From Muribaculaceae bacterium (GTDB lineage Bacteria > Bacteroidota > Bacteroidia > Bacteroidales > Muribaculaceae), in assembly GCA_017557425.1 (NCBI GenBank), contig JAFYYU010000019.1:1-64000 (forward strand): a stretch of 64,000 nt of DNA, read 5' to 3'. The notes beneath the pieces are model-generated. The model was not told the DNA's origin. It ran no database searches and saw only the letters and a program-made list of their open reading frames with translations. Shown here piece after piece: positions 35,352 to 43,979 of the stretch (the stretch's first letter is position 1; every line of letters begins with the position of its first letter). The position numbers and the translations under genes are program-made.

Positions 35352-36389
35352 ATGGTTGACGTTTATCTCTTCAATCCCGAGCACGACCTGGCGCTGGCGC
35401 ATGGGGCGCACAATTACACTGCGCCACCGTTTGCACGCCAGTTGCGTTATGACCTGCGGCTGCTGCCCGCATGGGTGGCGCCTGCGGGTGCTTATATCGC
35501 CGTGCCTGATGATGCCCCGATTGACGAGGATCCACGCTGGCTCTGTGACCATCATCTTGACATTACTCCCATAGCAGTCAGTCAAATAGCCGACTTGGGG
35601 CCTTGTTGCATCCACCCGTGGGGCTGGGATGCCACCTTGCGTTATCAGTTGCTGCAATCGGGTGTTTCTCCTGACAACTTGCCCACTGTTGAGCAGCTGG
35701 ATGTTATCCGCCGTCTTTCTCACCGCCGCACAACCATTGCCATCCATCATGCATTAGACGATGCATTCTCGCCATGCCCAGTGGAATTGAGCTCTCAGGA
35801 AGAGGTGATCGCGTACATGCATCAGCACCCAGGCTGTTACTTGAAGATGCCGTGGTCGGGGAGCGGCAAGGGCATCTATCGTGTGATTGACCCTATGGGT
35901 GACAGCCATGTTCTCCACTGGATTGATGGGGCGCTAAAAAGGCAAGGCTCGCTATTGTGTGAAGTGGGATTGGATCGGGTGCAGGATTTTGCCATCGAGT
36001 GCGAGTGCCGTGACGGCAAAGCGCGTTTTACGGGCTACTCGATATTTGGCAGCGATTTTCATAGCCAGTTCGGCACGGGTAGGGTAGCCCCGATGGAGGA
36101 ACTCCACCAGTTGTTGCTGAATCAGTATCCGTCTCTGGATCAGGCGGTTGAACGGTTGCTAAAAGTGCTGGATACCATCATTGCTCCGCATTATTACGGG
36201 CCCCTGGGTGTCGATATGATGTTATACCGTAATGCTGATGGGGCGATTGCTTTGAATCCCTGTGTCGAGGTGAATCTGCGTATGACGATGGGCATGATAA
36301 CCGCCGCTATGGGCAGTCGTCACGCTTTACGCGGCAATTTCACCATTTCAAATCAAGATTCCCGTTATTTGGCCTCCCTCTCAATGTAG
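35352..36389 (+). CDS. ATP-grasp-like protein
   Basis: 345 residues from the ATG at 35352. An earlier in-frame ATG at 35313 would place the palindrome inside the gene and adds residues unlike a protein start. Landmarks are VDVYLFNPEHDLALA, IHPWGWDATLRYQL, CYLKMPWSGSGKGIYRVID (ATP-grasp Lys and Gly-rich loop), and GPLGVDMMLYRNADGAIALNPCVEVNLRMTMG (the metal-binding D/E/N end). It resembles an uncharacterised Bacteroidota family with an ATP-grasp ligase fold, so a carboxylate-amine ligase activity is plausible. Its last 25 bases overlap the convergent vanY gene. Confidence 0.7.
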   Translation: MVDVYLFNPEHDLALAHGAHNYTAPPFARQLRYDLRLLPAWVAPAGAYIAVPDDAPIDEDPRWLCDHHLDITPIAVSQIADLGPCCIHPWGWDATLRYQLLQSGVSPDNLPTVEQLDVIRRLSHRRTTIAIHHALDDAFSPCPVELSSQEEVIAYMHQHPGCYLKMPWSGSGKGIYRVIDPMGDSHVLHWIDGALKRQGSLLCEVGLDRVQDFAIECECRDGKARFTGYSIFGSDFHSQFGTGRVAPMEELHQLLLNQYPSLDQAVERLLKVLDTIIAPHYYGPLGVDMMLYRNADGAIALNPCVEVNLRMTMGMITAAMGSRHALRGNFTISNQDSRYLASLSM

Positions 36390-37453
36390 TAGGCGTAGTA
36401 TTCGTCAAATGTGATGCCTTCGTCGTGAATGCGTTTTGCGGTCTCAATGCCCACATAGCGCAGGTGCCACGGTTCGTAGCTGTTATTCATGATATGCTGG
36501 CGCTCCTTGGGATAGCGCAGGATGAAGCCATACTCATGGCAGTGTTCACGCATCCATATACCCTCCTTTGATTTGTCGAAGGGCCATCTCATGGGGTGCT
36601 GCAGCGACGTGACGTCGAGGGCGAGGCCTGTCTGGTGCTCACTGAAGCCGGCTCGTGCGACGAATCGTTTGTCATTGCGTTTGTATGTCGCTGTCTGCTG
36701 TTTATAGTTACGGTAGGACGAGTTGACCATCAGCTGGGCGCCGGTTTGTCGCTTGCAATCCTGCTGCATGGCCATGAAGGCGTCAACCACGTCAGGAAGT
36801 GCCTTTTGATTCTCGTAGCAGTAGTCCGTCTTGAATGCCACCAACTTCTTCGGCTTGTATTTTTCGTCCAGGTAATGGTATCTGTTGATGAGCATCAGCC
36901 GTCCCTTGGACGTGTCGCATTGCACGGCGCTTACATCCGGGTCACGGTCAAGTCCCACGTTGACCACGGCAATGATGTCGCTGACGGGCGCACCGGTTGT
37001 GTCAGCCCTGTGGGATGCTAGATATCGGTCAAAATTGTCGGCGATGAAGTAGCGCTCGTTGATGATGGGATAGGCGATTGTGTCGTGGACATTGCGGGCA
37101 ATCAGGCTGTCAGCCTGCTGGTCATTAAGCACAACAGCCAGGGCTCGGGCCTCATCGATTGGGTACCCCAACTTGTAGATCTTACACTCGTTGGTGAAGT
37201 TATAGGCGATACCTTGGCAACATTTGACCAACACCAGCAATACCAGCAGGGCTGCCATGGTGCAGGGTACCGACAGCCAGCGGTTGTCGGGGTCGGTCCA
37301 TAGGTGCCATAGACGAATACTCCACGCCTTAAACTGCTTCCATTGGCGCTGTATCCACGGCTTGAACCGTTTCCATTGGCGCTGCATCCACGGCTTGCAC
37401 ACAGTCCACTGGCGAGCGATCCACTGTTTGATGATGTCAATCGTCTCCCTCAT
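36365..37453 (-). CDS. VanY-type D-Ala-D-Ala carboxypeptidase with N-terminal repeat
   Basis: 362 residues. The C-terminal M15B peptidase has SEHQTGLALD (zinc ligands H273 and D280) and EPWHLRYVG (E327, H330). It removes terminal D-Ala from peptidoglycan stems in the periplasm. A membrane anchor lies at about residues 63-85 (VPCTMAALLVLLVLVKCC). The first ~50 residues, presumably cytoplasmic, consist of tandem 11-residue units such as QWKRFKPWIQR, which is unusual for this family. It is transcribed after msrA with an 8-bp gap. The repeat units also show as 33-bp DNA repeats (37306-37437). Confidence 0.88.
   Translation of the reverse strand: MRETIDIIKQWIARQWTVCKPWMQRQWKRFKPWIQRQWKQFKAWSIRLWHLWTDPDNRWLSVPCTMAALLVLLVLVKCCQGIAYNFTNECKIYKLGYPIDEARALAVVLNDQQADSLIARNVHDTIAYPIINERYFIADNFDRYLASHRADTTGAPVSDIIAVVNVGLDRDPDVSAVQCDTSKGRLMLINRYHYLDEKYKPKKLVAFKTDYCYENQKALPDVVDAFMAMQQDCKRQTGAQLMVNSSYRNYKQQTATYKRNDKRFVARAGFSEHQTGLALDVTSLQHPMRWPFDKSKEGIWMREHCHEYGFILRYPKERQHIMNNSYEPWHLRYVGIETAKRIHDEGITFDEYYAYYIEREAK
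37306..37437 (-). repeat. 33-bp tandem repeats inside vanY
   Basis: About four 33-bp units beginning near 37306, 37339, 37372 and 37405. The middle two are nearly identical (TCCATTGGCGCTG then ATCCACGGCTTG) and the outer two are diverged. They encode the Trp/Arg/Lys-rich 11-residue units. Confidence 0.8.
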
Positions 37454-37461
37454 GTGAGCCG

Positions 37462-37965
37462 TTAACGGTTGGCGCGTTTGGCCATCTCAAACAATTCCAG
37501 GGGCAGGTGACAGTAACCGTCAGGATTCTTTTCCAGATAGTCTTGGTGATATTCCTCGGCAGTATAGAAATTCTTGAGCGGCAGCAGTTCGACGGCCAGC
37601 CGCAGGCGTACCTGTGCTTGCACGCGGTCATAGACCTTCTTTAGTGTCGGCACATCGGCCTCATCAGTATAATAAATCCCTGTGCGGTACTGGGTGCCCT
37701 TGTCGTGTCCCTGCTGATTGACGCTCGTCGGGTCAATGGCCTTGAAATACATCTCGGTCAGAAACTCCAGCGAGATCACTTCGGGATCATAAACAAGATG
37801 CACGGTCTCGGCAAAGCCTGTCTTGTCGGTGCACACGTCTTGATAGGTCGGATTGTCGGTATGCCCGTTGGCATAACCCACTTGAGTCTCAACAACCCCG
37901 TTTACCAACTTGAAGTAATGTTCTGTCCCCCAAAAACATCCACCTGCAAAATAGATCTCTTTCAT
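37462..37965 (-). CDS. msrA: Peptide methionine sulfoxide reductase MsrA
   Basis: 167 residues from the ATG at 37965. Another ATG at 37977 is in frame and equally possible (171 residues). It reduces methionine-S-sulfoxide in proteins. The catalytic cysteine is C10 in AGGCFWGTEHYF. Further conserved parts are GYANGHTDNPTYQDVC, DPTSVNQQGHDKGTQYRTGIYY and EEYHQDYLEKNP. It is the first gene of a pair with vanY. A -7 box lies 12 bases before the upper ATG. Confidence 0.95.
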   Translation of the reverse strand: MKEIYFAGGCFWGTEHYFKLVNGVVETQVGYANGHTDNPTYQDVCTDKTGFAETVHLVYDPEVISLEFLTEMYFKAIDPTSVNQQGHDKGTQYRTGIYYTDEADVPTLKKVYDRVQAQVRLRLAVELLPLKNFYTAEEYHQDYLEKNPDGYCHLPLELFEMAKRANR

Positions 37966-37990
37966 TGCTTTATTCATTGTTTTTCTGATA

Positions 37991-37998
37991 CAAAGGTA
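37991..37998 (-). promoter_or_regulatory. -7 box of msrA-vanY
   Basis: TACCTTTG on the minus strand, 13 bases upstream of the ATG at 37977. No TTTG at the ideal spacing was seen. Confidence 0.45.
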
Positions 37999-38140
37999 AC
38001 ACTTCTCGCTTAATTATCTTCCATAAAATGCCATCAAGTGATAACTTTTCACGTTTATGGGCTTCATTGTCTTGTTGTACTGTTGTACGGGCCTTTGCCT
38101 TGTAAGGACTGTCGCATTTGGCCAAAAAGCTTAAACTTTC

Positions 38141-38171
38141 TTGCTTAATTCGAGTCTTAACACTAATTTTG
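38141..38171 (+). promoter_or_regulatory. Promoter of the 38180-43864 operon
   Basis: TTG (38141-38143), 20 bases, TAATTTTG (38164-38171). The start codon of the first gene lies 8 bases downstream, so the leader is very short or absent. Confidence 0.65.
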
Positions 38172-38179
38172 CATGAGAA

Positions 38180-38956
38180 ATGATACGAGTGGTGATTATC
38201 GGTTCCGGTAATGTGGCGACAAGCCTGGCGCATGGCTTGTCAAGGCGTTGTTGTGTGGCTCAGATCTACAGCCGCACCCTGTCGCATGCCCGTGCGCTCG
38301 CTGAAGCAATTGGCTGTCCCTCAGCCACCGATGACCTGAATGCACTGGTTCCCGATGCCGATGCCTATATCGTCGCTGTAAGCGACGATGCCATTGCCGG
38401 GGTCATTACCGCTGTGGCCGACAACGGTGCCCTGTGGCTGCACACCTCGGGCAGCAAACCGATTGACTTGTTCAAGGGGCATCGGTCACGTTACGGGGTG
38501 TTGTGGCCCATGCAGTCCTTCTCACGCCAGGTGGTCACTCCACTCGATGATGTACATTTCTTTGCCGAGGCCAATAACGATGCCGCCCTCAATGACTTGA
38601 TGTCGCTGGGTCACCTGCTCTCGCAGCATGTCGTCGTTGCCGATAGCGTCATGCGCCGCCAGTTACATGTGGCATCGGTGTTCTCGTGCAACTTTGCCAA
38701 CCACATGTGGACGTTGGCTGCCGAGGTGCTGGATGAAGCAGGATTGCCGTTTGAGGCGCTGAAGCCCCTGATCCGCACGACTGTTGATAAACTGGAACGT
38801 CTTGCACCTGCCCAGTCCCAGACGGGTCCTGCCATTCGCCACGACATGCAGGTTATCGATAGCCACTTGTCGATGCTTGACGGCGATAAACGCGACATTT
38901 ACGAACTGATATCTCGGTCAATTATGGACCGTAACCCGTTAGAAGAAAATGCTTGA
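38180..38956 (+). CDS. DUF2520 Rossmann-fold protein
   Basis: 258 residues. The N-terminal nucleotide-binding fold starts MIRVVIIGSGNVATSLAHGL and continues YSRTLSHARALAEAIG and DAYIVAVSDDAI. The C-terminal helical half (VFSCNFANHMWTLAAEVLDEAGLPFEAL, LIRTTVDKL, QTGPAIRHD) is the DUF2520 pattern. It is related to ketopantoate-reductase or F420-NADP-type oxidoreductases, but the reaction is unknown. It overlaps maf by eight bases. In many Bacteroidota a KDO-8-phosphate phosphatase lies between these two genes, as I recall, and it is missing here. Confidence 0.85.
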   Translation: MIRVVIIGSGNVATSLAHGLSRRCCVAQIYSRTLSHARALAEAIGCPSATDDLNALVPDADAYIVAVSDDAIAGVITAVADNGALWLHTSGSKPIDLFKGHRSRYGVLWPMQSFSRQVVTPLDDVHFFAEANNDAALNDLMSLGHLLSQHVVVADSVMRRQLHVASVFSCNFANHMWTLAAEVLDEAGLPFEALKPLIRTTVDKLERLAPAQSQTGPAIRHDMQVIDSHLSMLDGDKRDIYELISRSIMDRNPLEENA

Positions 38957-39524
38957 AAACCTGAAGAAATATGACGTGGTGCTGGGCAGCAACTCGCCAC
39001 GACGCCGTGAACTGCTCAACGACATGGGCGTCACCTTTCGTGTCGAGGCCATCAAGGGCATTGACGAGACCTATCCCGCCAACCTGCCCGTTGAGGAAAT
39101 CCCCGTTTATCTCTCAAGAATCAAGGCCCAGGGACATCCTCTTAAGGATAATGAGCTGCTGATTACCGCCGACACCGTCGTCGTGCTCGACGAGGCCGTG
39201 CTGGGTAAACCGGAGGGCGAGGCCGATGCCCACCGCATGCTGCGTGCCCTCTCGGGGCGTGCCCACCGCGTCATCAGCGGCGTGTGCGTGACCACTAAAG
39301 ACCGCTCTGAATCCTTTGCCGACACCAGTATTGTCCACTTCGCTGAACTCACTGACGAGGAGATTGACTATTACATCCAGCATTACCGCCCGCTGGACAA
39401 AGCCGGAGCCTATGGCATCCAGGAATGGATCGGCAACATCGGCATCTCGGGTATCAATGGTGACTTTTACAATGTGATGGGTTTGCCCACCCGCAAGCTC
39501 TATCAGGTCTTGAAAACATTCTAA
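38949..39524 (+). CDS. Maf family nucleotide pyrophosphatase
   Basis: 191 residues. It hydrolyses non-canonical or canonical nucleoside triphosphates to monophosphates and is linked to division arrest in other bacteria. The sequence has the signature LGSNSPRRRELL near residue 13, IKGIDETYPANLP, ITADTVVVLDEAVLGKP, SGRAHRVISGVCV and DKAGAYGIQEWIG. Length is normal. It overlaps the DUF2520 gene by eight bases and precedes the tandem secreted paralogues by 12 bases. Confidence 0.94.
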   Translation: MLENLKKYDVVLGSNSPRRRELLNDMGVTFRVEAIKGIDETYPANLPVEEIPVYLSRIKAQGHPLKDNELLITADTVVVLDEAVLGKPEGEADAHRMLRALSGRAHRVISGVCVTTKDRSESFADTSIVHFAELTDEEIDYYIQHYRPLDKAGAYGIQEWIGNIGISGINGDFYNVMGLPTRKLYQVLKTF

Positions 39525-39536
39525 ATCACCATAATC

Positions 39537-40223
39537 ATGAAAAAGGCGTTCGTGCTCATACCGTTTGCGCTCACCCTAATGATGCTGTTCCCTGCTGGCA
39601 CATCGGCTCGACCGGCAGAGCCTTGTGACACCGTCTATCTATACAATTCATGGAGGAACATGTTCGCCATGGACCCCGACGTATATCTTCCCGGGCCGAA
39701 ACTTGTAAGCGTCACTGCCGATACGCCTTACAAGGTTTATATCGATATTTGGAACGGCAATATATTTGGAGGTAACAAGTACATCAACTCTTGTGTCGCG
39801 GCCACACTGGGCGACAGCATCTGGCTCATCAATGCGGAATATCTCAAGCGTAATTTTTCGGGTGACGTAAAACACTTGAGCGGGTTTGCTCCATTGTTTT
39901 TCAACGAAAAGTGCGCCTATTTCATGTATGTGGGCTATGGTGACAACTTGAACGTTGTAGAACAGTTGTTTGGTTCGATTGACGATATCAATTATAACGA
40001 AAGGTTCGACTATTACTATATCGACTTTGAGCATCTTCAAGTGCACAAGGTCACCCCAGCGGTTTTGAGTGGCCTTTTGGAGAATTACCACGACTTAAAG
40101 ATGCGTTATGAGGGTATGAAGGACTACAAAAAGCAGTACATCATCGAGGATTTCTTCTTCAGATTCATTGATTGTGCTACTCAGGACGTCATGCACCCCT
40201 ATATTCTTGACTTGATGAATTAA
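39537..40223 (+). CDS. Secreted protein, tandem paralogue 1
   Basis: 228 residues with a signal peptide (MKKAFVLIPFALTLMMLFPAGTSA). The mature part starts with DTVYLYNSWRNMFAMDPDVYL and has GDSIWLINAEYLKRNFSGDVK, FFNEKCAYF, YYYIDFEHLQV and a C-terminal helical end LLENYHDLKMRYEGMKDYK. The next gene encodes the same layout. It resembles Bacteroidota proteins annotated only as domains of unknown function (possibly DUF6563, not certain). It is probably periplasmic or in the outer membrane. Its stop overlaps the next start (TAATG), showing coupling. Confidence 0.8.
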   Translation: MKKAFVLIPFALTLMMLFPAGTSARPAEPCDTVYLYNSWRNMFAMDPDVYLPGPKLVSVTADTPYKVYIDIWNGNIFGGNKYINSCVAATLGDSIWLINAEYLKRNFSGDVKHLSGFAPLFFNEKCAYFMYVGYGDNLNVVEQLFGSIDDINYNERFDYYYIDFEHLQVHKVTPAVLSGLLENYHDLKMRYEGMKDYKKQYIIEDFFFRFIDCATQDVMHPYILDLMN

Positions 40224-40888
40224 TGAAAAAGACTATGAAAACTTGGATAAGAAATTTCCTGCTCTTGGCTTTGACGGTGTCGTCAGCTCATGCTGTCGCT
40301 TTCGAAGTGCCGCATGACACAATCTATTTCTACAAGACGTGGGAGCAGATGCTCAATTTAGAGCCGTCAGCTTATATCGTTGACCCTGTAATTGAGACGG
40401 TTACGCCCTATGAGGCCTATATCGAGACGGGAAGTGAAGAAATCAATGATAACATTGAAAAGGAGTATATTGCCTTTTCGCAGGGTGACAGTATCTGGCT
40501 TATCAACAGCGCTTATCTCAAGCGTAACTTCAAGGGAGACGCTAAAGGGCTTGACGGATTCATACCTGTGTTTTTCAACGATAAGGTAGCATTTATCACG
40601 GGCAATGGACCGTTGTCGGTCAAGGACATCCTTTTTGGCACCGATAATGACGGTGTTACCACTTATACTCAATCATATTACTACATAGATTTCTTGAATC
40701 TGAAGGTGAATAGGCTCACTCATAGCTACTTGAGTGAACTGCTTGAAAACTATCACGACCTGCAGATGCGTTATGAGGGCATGAAGGATTACAAGAAGTC
40801 TTACATGATCGAGGAGTTTTTCTTTAAATTCATTGACAGGGCCACCGAGGACGTCATGCAGCCTTATATACTGGACCTGATGCAATGA
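40223..40888 (+). CDS. Secreted protein, tandem paralogue 2
   Basis: 221 residues with a signal peptide ending near AHA (another ATG four codons in is possible). It is clearly homologous to the preceding protein: DTIYFYKTWEQMLNLEPSAYI, GDSIWLINSAYLKRNFKGDAK, VFFNDKVAF, YYYIDFLNLKVNRL, LLENYHDLQMRYEGMKDYK and FKFIDRATEDVMQPYILDL. The C-terminal ~45 residues are the most conserved part, so that helix-rich end is likely the functional core. The ABC importer lipoprotein follows after 18 bases, which suggests a common role, but none is known. Confidence 0.8.
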   Translation: MKKTMKTWIRNFLLLALTVSSAHAVAFEVPHDTIYFYKTWEQMLNLEPSAYIVDPVIETVTPYEAYIETGSEEINDNIEKEYIAFSQGDSIWLINSAYLKRNFKGDAKGLDGFIPVFFNDKVAFITGNGPLSVKDILFGTDNDGVTTYTQSYYYIDFLNLKVNRLTHSYLSELLENYHDLQMRYEGMKDYKKSYMIEEFFFKFIDRATEDVMQPYILDLMQ

Positions 40889-40906
40889 AATGCCAATTGA
40901 GTTGAC

Positions 40907-42037
40907 ATGATGACAAAAAGAGTATATATCATCGTTGCTTTTCTGCTTCCGGCATTGCTGTTGCTGTCCTCTTGTTTCAGGAGCGGCCATGGTGCAGGAC
41001 ATGTCTTGGACACGCAGGACTCGGTGATAACGGCTGCAAAGCTGCTGTCGATGCAACGCACGGCCGATTACACCTTGGTAACAATCGCTGATCCGTGGCG
41101 GGGTGGGGTGCTGCACCGCTATGTGCTGGTGCCGCGTGACACCGACTTGCCCGCCGATTTGCCCGAGGGCACTGTGGTCCGCACTCCCATCAGTCGCGCA
41201 CTGGTCTATTCATCCGTTCACACGAGTCTGTTCAGTGAGCTTGGCAGCCTGGATGCGGTGAAAGGTGTTGTGGACAGTCAGTATTTTATCGACTCAACGC
41301 TGGTGGCAGGCATCAAATCAGGTAGTATCGCCGACTGCGGCAACTCGATGAACCCCACCGTGGAAAAAGTTATCGACATGCAGCCCGATGCCATCCTGCT
41401 GTCTCCCTATCAGGATGCCAGTTACGGCCAGATCACCAAGTTGGACATCCCCATCATCGAGTGTGCCGATTACCTGGAATTTGACCCCTTGGGACGAGCC
41501 GAGTGGATGAAATTCTATGGCGAGTTGGTGGGCAGGAGTGTAGAGGCCGACAGCATTTACAATGCCAGGGTAACAGCCTATAACGATGTGAAGCAGAAAG
41601 CTGCAGGTGCCAAGACGCGGCCCACAGTCGTGACCGAGATGGTCATCAGCGGCGTGTGGAACGTGCCGGGCGGACAAAGCTACATGGCACGCATCCTGAA
41701 TGATGCCGGTGGCCGTTACCTGTGGGCCGATGACAAGAATACGGGCTCATTGGCACTGGACTTCAATCAGGTGCTGGCCGTGGCCCATGATGCCGACTTC
41801 TGGTTCATCAAGTGGACCAACATCAATTCGCTCAAGGACTTGCAGGGTGCCTTTGACCTGAATAAGGAAATGGCTGCTTTCAAGAACAAGCGCGTCTATG
41901 TATGCGATACCGACAAGACCCGTTTCTTCGACCGCATCCCGTTCCACCCCGAGGTGCTGTTGCGCGAATTTGCCGCGATACTGCATCCTGAGTTATTCCC
42001 GGAATTCCAAAACCAGATGTATCATCACATTGACTGA
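40907..42037 (+). CDS. ABC importer substrate-binding lipoprotein (FecB/BtuF type)
   Basis: 376 residues with lipobox LLSSC (C23). Two Rossmann-like lobes are joined by a long helix. Landmarks are PISRALVYSSVHTSLFSELG, VVDSQYFID, GNSMNPTVEKVIDMQPDAILLSPYQD, and a C-terminal lobe with MVISGVWNVPGGQSYMARILNDAGG and DTDKTRFFDRIPFHPEVLLREFA. This is the class III binding protein fold for metal chelates. The substrate may be a siderophore, haem or cobamide. It is followed directly by permease and ATPase genes, making a complete importer, with no TonB receptor nearby. Confidence 0.87.
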   Translation: MMTKRVYIIVAFLLPALLLLSSCFRSGHGAGHVLDTQDSVITAAKLLSMQRTADYTLVTIADPWRGGVLHRYVLVPRDTDLPADLPEGTVVRTPISRALVYSSVHTSLFSELGSLDAVKGVVDSQYFIDSTLVAGIKSGSIADCGNSMNPTVEKVIDMQPDAILLSPYQDASYGQITKLDIPIIECADYLEFDPLGRAEWMKFYGELVGRSVEADSIYNARVTAYNDVKQKAAGAKTRPTVVTEMVISGVWNVPGGQSYMARILNDAGGRYLWADDKNTGSLALDFNQVLAVAHDADFWFIKWTNINSLKDLQGAFDLNKEMAAFKNKRVYVCDTDKTRFFDRIPFHPEVLLREFAAILHPELFPEFQNQMYHHID

Positions 42038-42044
42038 CACCCCG

Positions 42045-43079
42045 ATGACATATCGCCGCTATGCCGTGACGCTTGTCGCATTGGCGCTGCTGCTGGTGCT
42101 GCTGGCGCTGGCGTGCCTCGTTTTCGGCTCGGTGGATATCCCGGTCGGCAAGATTGTCGACATCCTGTCGGGGAAGGGTAGCGGCAACAAGGCGTGGGAC
42201 ATCATCATCCTGCAGTCACGCATTCCCATGATTGCCACGGCGGCACTGGCAGGTGCGGCACTCTCCATCTCGGGTTTGTTGTTGCAGACGACCTTTAACA
42301 ACCCGCTGGCTGGGCCGTCCATCCTGGGTGTGTCTTCGGGTGCTGGACTTGGCGTGGCGATTGTTATCCTGGCTCTAGGCGGCTCGCTGGGAGGATTCTT
42401 CGGCGAGAGCGTCGGCAGTTACATGGCCATTCTTGTAGGTACTTTGTTGGGTGCCGGCGCTGTGCTGGTGGTCCTCATCGCTTTCTCGGCCATTGTGCGC
42501 AGCAACACCATGCTGCTCATTATCGGAATCCTGGTCAGCTACCTCACATCCAGCGTCGTGCAGTTGCTTAACTCGGTCGCCACTGAGGAAGGGGTGCACA
42601 ACTATGTCTCATGGGGCTTTGGCAATTTCTCAGGCGTTAGTGTGGCGCAGATGCCTGTTTATGCGGGCGTCATTATCCTTGCCCTTATCGGCTCGGCGCT
42701 TATGGTCAAGCCCTTGAACGCCATGTTGCTCGGCACACGTTATGCCAGCAATCTGGGCATCAATGTGCCAAGGGCGCGGAATATCCTCCTGCTCATTACA
42801 GGGGTTCTCACGGCGGTGGTGACGGCTTTCTGCGGCCCCATTGGCTTTATTGGCCTTGTGGTGCCTCACATTGCCCGCATGGCATTGGGCACGAGCAACC
42901 ACAGTCGTCTGGTGCCTGCAACCATTCTTGCAGGTGCCGATATCGCTCTGCTATGTGCCGTCGCTAGCGTGAGCAGCCCCCATGGCATCATTCCCATCAA
43001 TGCCATCACGCCCATCATCGGCGTACCCATTATCTTGTACATTATCCTTAACCGCAGGCGCATCCAGTACTTTAACTGA
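42045..43079 (+). CDS. FecCD/BtuC family ABC permease
   Basis: 344 residues from the ATG at 42045. A longer open frame runs back into the binding-protein gene and was rejected. About ten membrane segments: RLPMI-like entry IILQSRIPMIATAALAGAALSISGLLLQTTFNNPLAGPSILGVSSGAGLG, here split by normal loops, then GFIGLVVPHIARMALG and a C-terminal GVPIILYIILNRRR. It forms the inner-membrane channel of the importer, working as a dimer. The gap from the binding protein is seven bases, and the stop overlaps the ATPase start by one base. Confidence 0.93.
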   Translation: MTYRRYAVTLVALALLLVLLALACLVFGSVDIPVGKIVDILSGKGSGNKAWDIIILQSRIPMIATAALAGAALSISGLLLQTTFNNPLAGPSILGVSSGAGLGVAIVILALGGSLGGFFGESVGSYMAILVGTLLGAGAVLVVLIAFSAIVRSNTMLLIIGILVSYLTSSVVQLLNSVATEEGVHNYVSWGFGNFSGVSVAQMPVYAGVIILALIGSALMVKPLNAMLLGTRYASNLGINVPRARNILLLITGVLTAVVTAFCGPIGFIGLVVPHIARMALGTSNHSRLVPATILAGADIALLCAVASVSSPHGIIPINAITPIIGVPIILYIILNRRRIQYFN

Positions 43080-43864
43080 TGAAAGAACACGATACCATAT
43101 TGACGACCGATAACCTTGCGGTGGGATACCGCAACGGCAAGCAGCAGGTGACCCTGTTGCAGGGACTGAACCTTAGCCTGGAAAAAGGCAGGCTAGTAGC
43201 CCTGCTGGGACAGAACGGTGCAGGAAAATCGACACTGCTGCGTGCGATTACAGCCGATGAGCGCCCCTTGGACGGCACGATATCGGTAAACGGCAAGAAC
43301 TTGCTGGAGATGAGCCAGAAGGACCGCTCGCGTCTCATCGGACTCGTTTCGACTGAGCGCATTCAGGCTGGTGCCCTCACTGTTACCGAACTGGTGGGAT
43401 TGGGCCGTCAGCCCCACACGGGCTTCCTGGGCCGCCTCGATGATGAGGATCGCGAGGTGGTGCGTCAGGCGATGTCCGATGCAGGCATCATCGACAAAGC
43501 CAATGAATACATGGCCTCGTTGAGTGACGGCGAGCGCCAGAAGGCCATGATTGCCCGAGCCCTGGCTCAGCAGACGCCCATCATCATCCTTGACGAACCC
43601 ACAGCATTCCTTGACGTGGCTAGCCGCATCGAGACCATGCGTCTGTTGCAGACACTTGCCCATGATCGCGGCAAGGCGGTGCTCCTCTCCAGCCACGACA
43701 TCTCCCAATCGCTGATGCTCGCCGACGAATTATGGCTTATCACCACCGACCGCCAGGTGCTCACGGGCACCACCCGACAATTGGTCGCTGATGGTGCGAT
43801 GGACCGTCTCTTCGCCAACCGCGACATCCGTTTCAACTCCAACATCCTCGACTACTCCTTCTAG
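43079..43864 (+). CDS. ABC importer ATPase (FecE/BtuD type)
   Basis: 261 residues. Walker A is LLGQNGAGKSTLLRAI, the signature is LSDGERQKAMIARALAQ, and Walker B is IIILDEPTAFLD, followed by the switch region VLLSSHDIS. It powers the FecCD-type permease encoded just upstream. The stop ends the seven-gene run that began at 38180. No clear terminator follows in the 115 bases before the convergent LRR gene. Confidence 0.94.
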   Translation: MKEHDTILTTDNLAVGYRNGKQQVTLLQGLNLSLEKGRLVALLGQNGAGKSTLLRAITADERPLDGTISVNGKNLLEMSQKDRSRLIGLVSTERIQAGALTVTELVGLGRQPHTGFLGRLDDEDREVVRQAMSDAGIIDKANEYMASLSDGERQKAMIARALAQQTPIIILDEPTAFLDVASRIETMRLLQTLAHDRGKAVLLSSHDISQSLMLADELWLITTDRQVLTGTTRQLVADGAMDRLFANRDIRFNSNILDYSF

Positions 43865-43979
43865 CCTTCCAAGGCCCTAAATGCAGATTATCCCCAAAAA
43901 GGTATCCGCACCCGTTTTTACACGAATGCGGATTCCTTACTAATCTCTAATCACTAATCTGCGAGCGCAGCGAGCATCA

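Noticed and set aside
37306-37437. CRISPR-like repeats
   Set aside because: The 33-bp units are directly adjacent without spacers and stay in the vanY reading frame, so they are a coding tandem repeat.
38172-38210. 12-codon leader peptide before the DUF2520 gene
   Set aside because: An ATG at 38173 overlaps the true start in another frame and stops quickly. No attenuator hairpin or codon pattern supports it.
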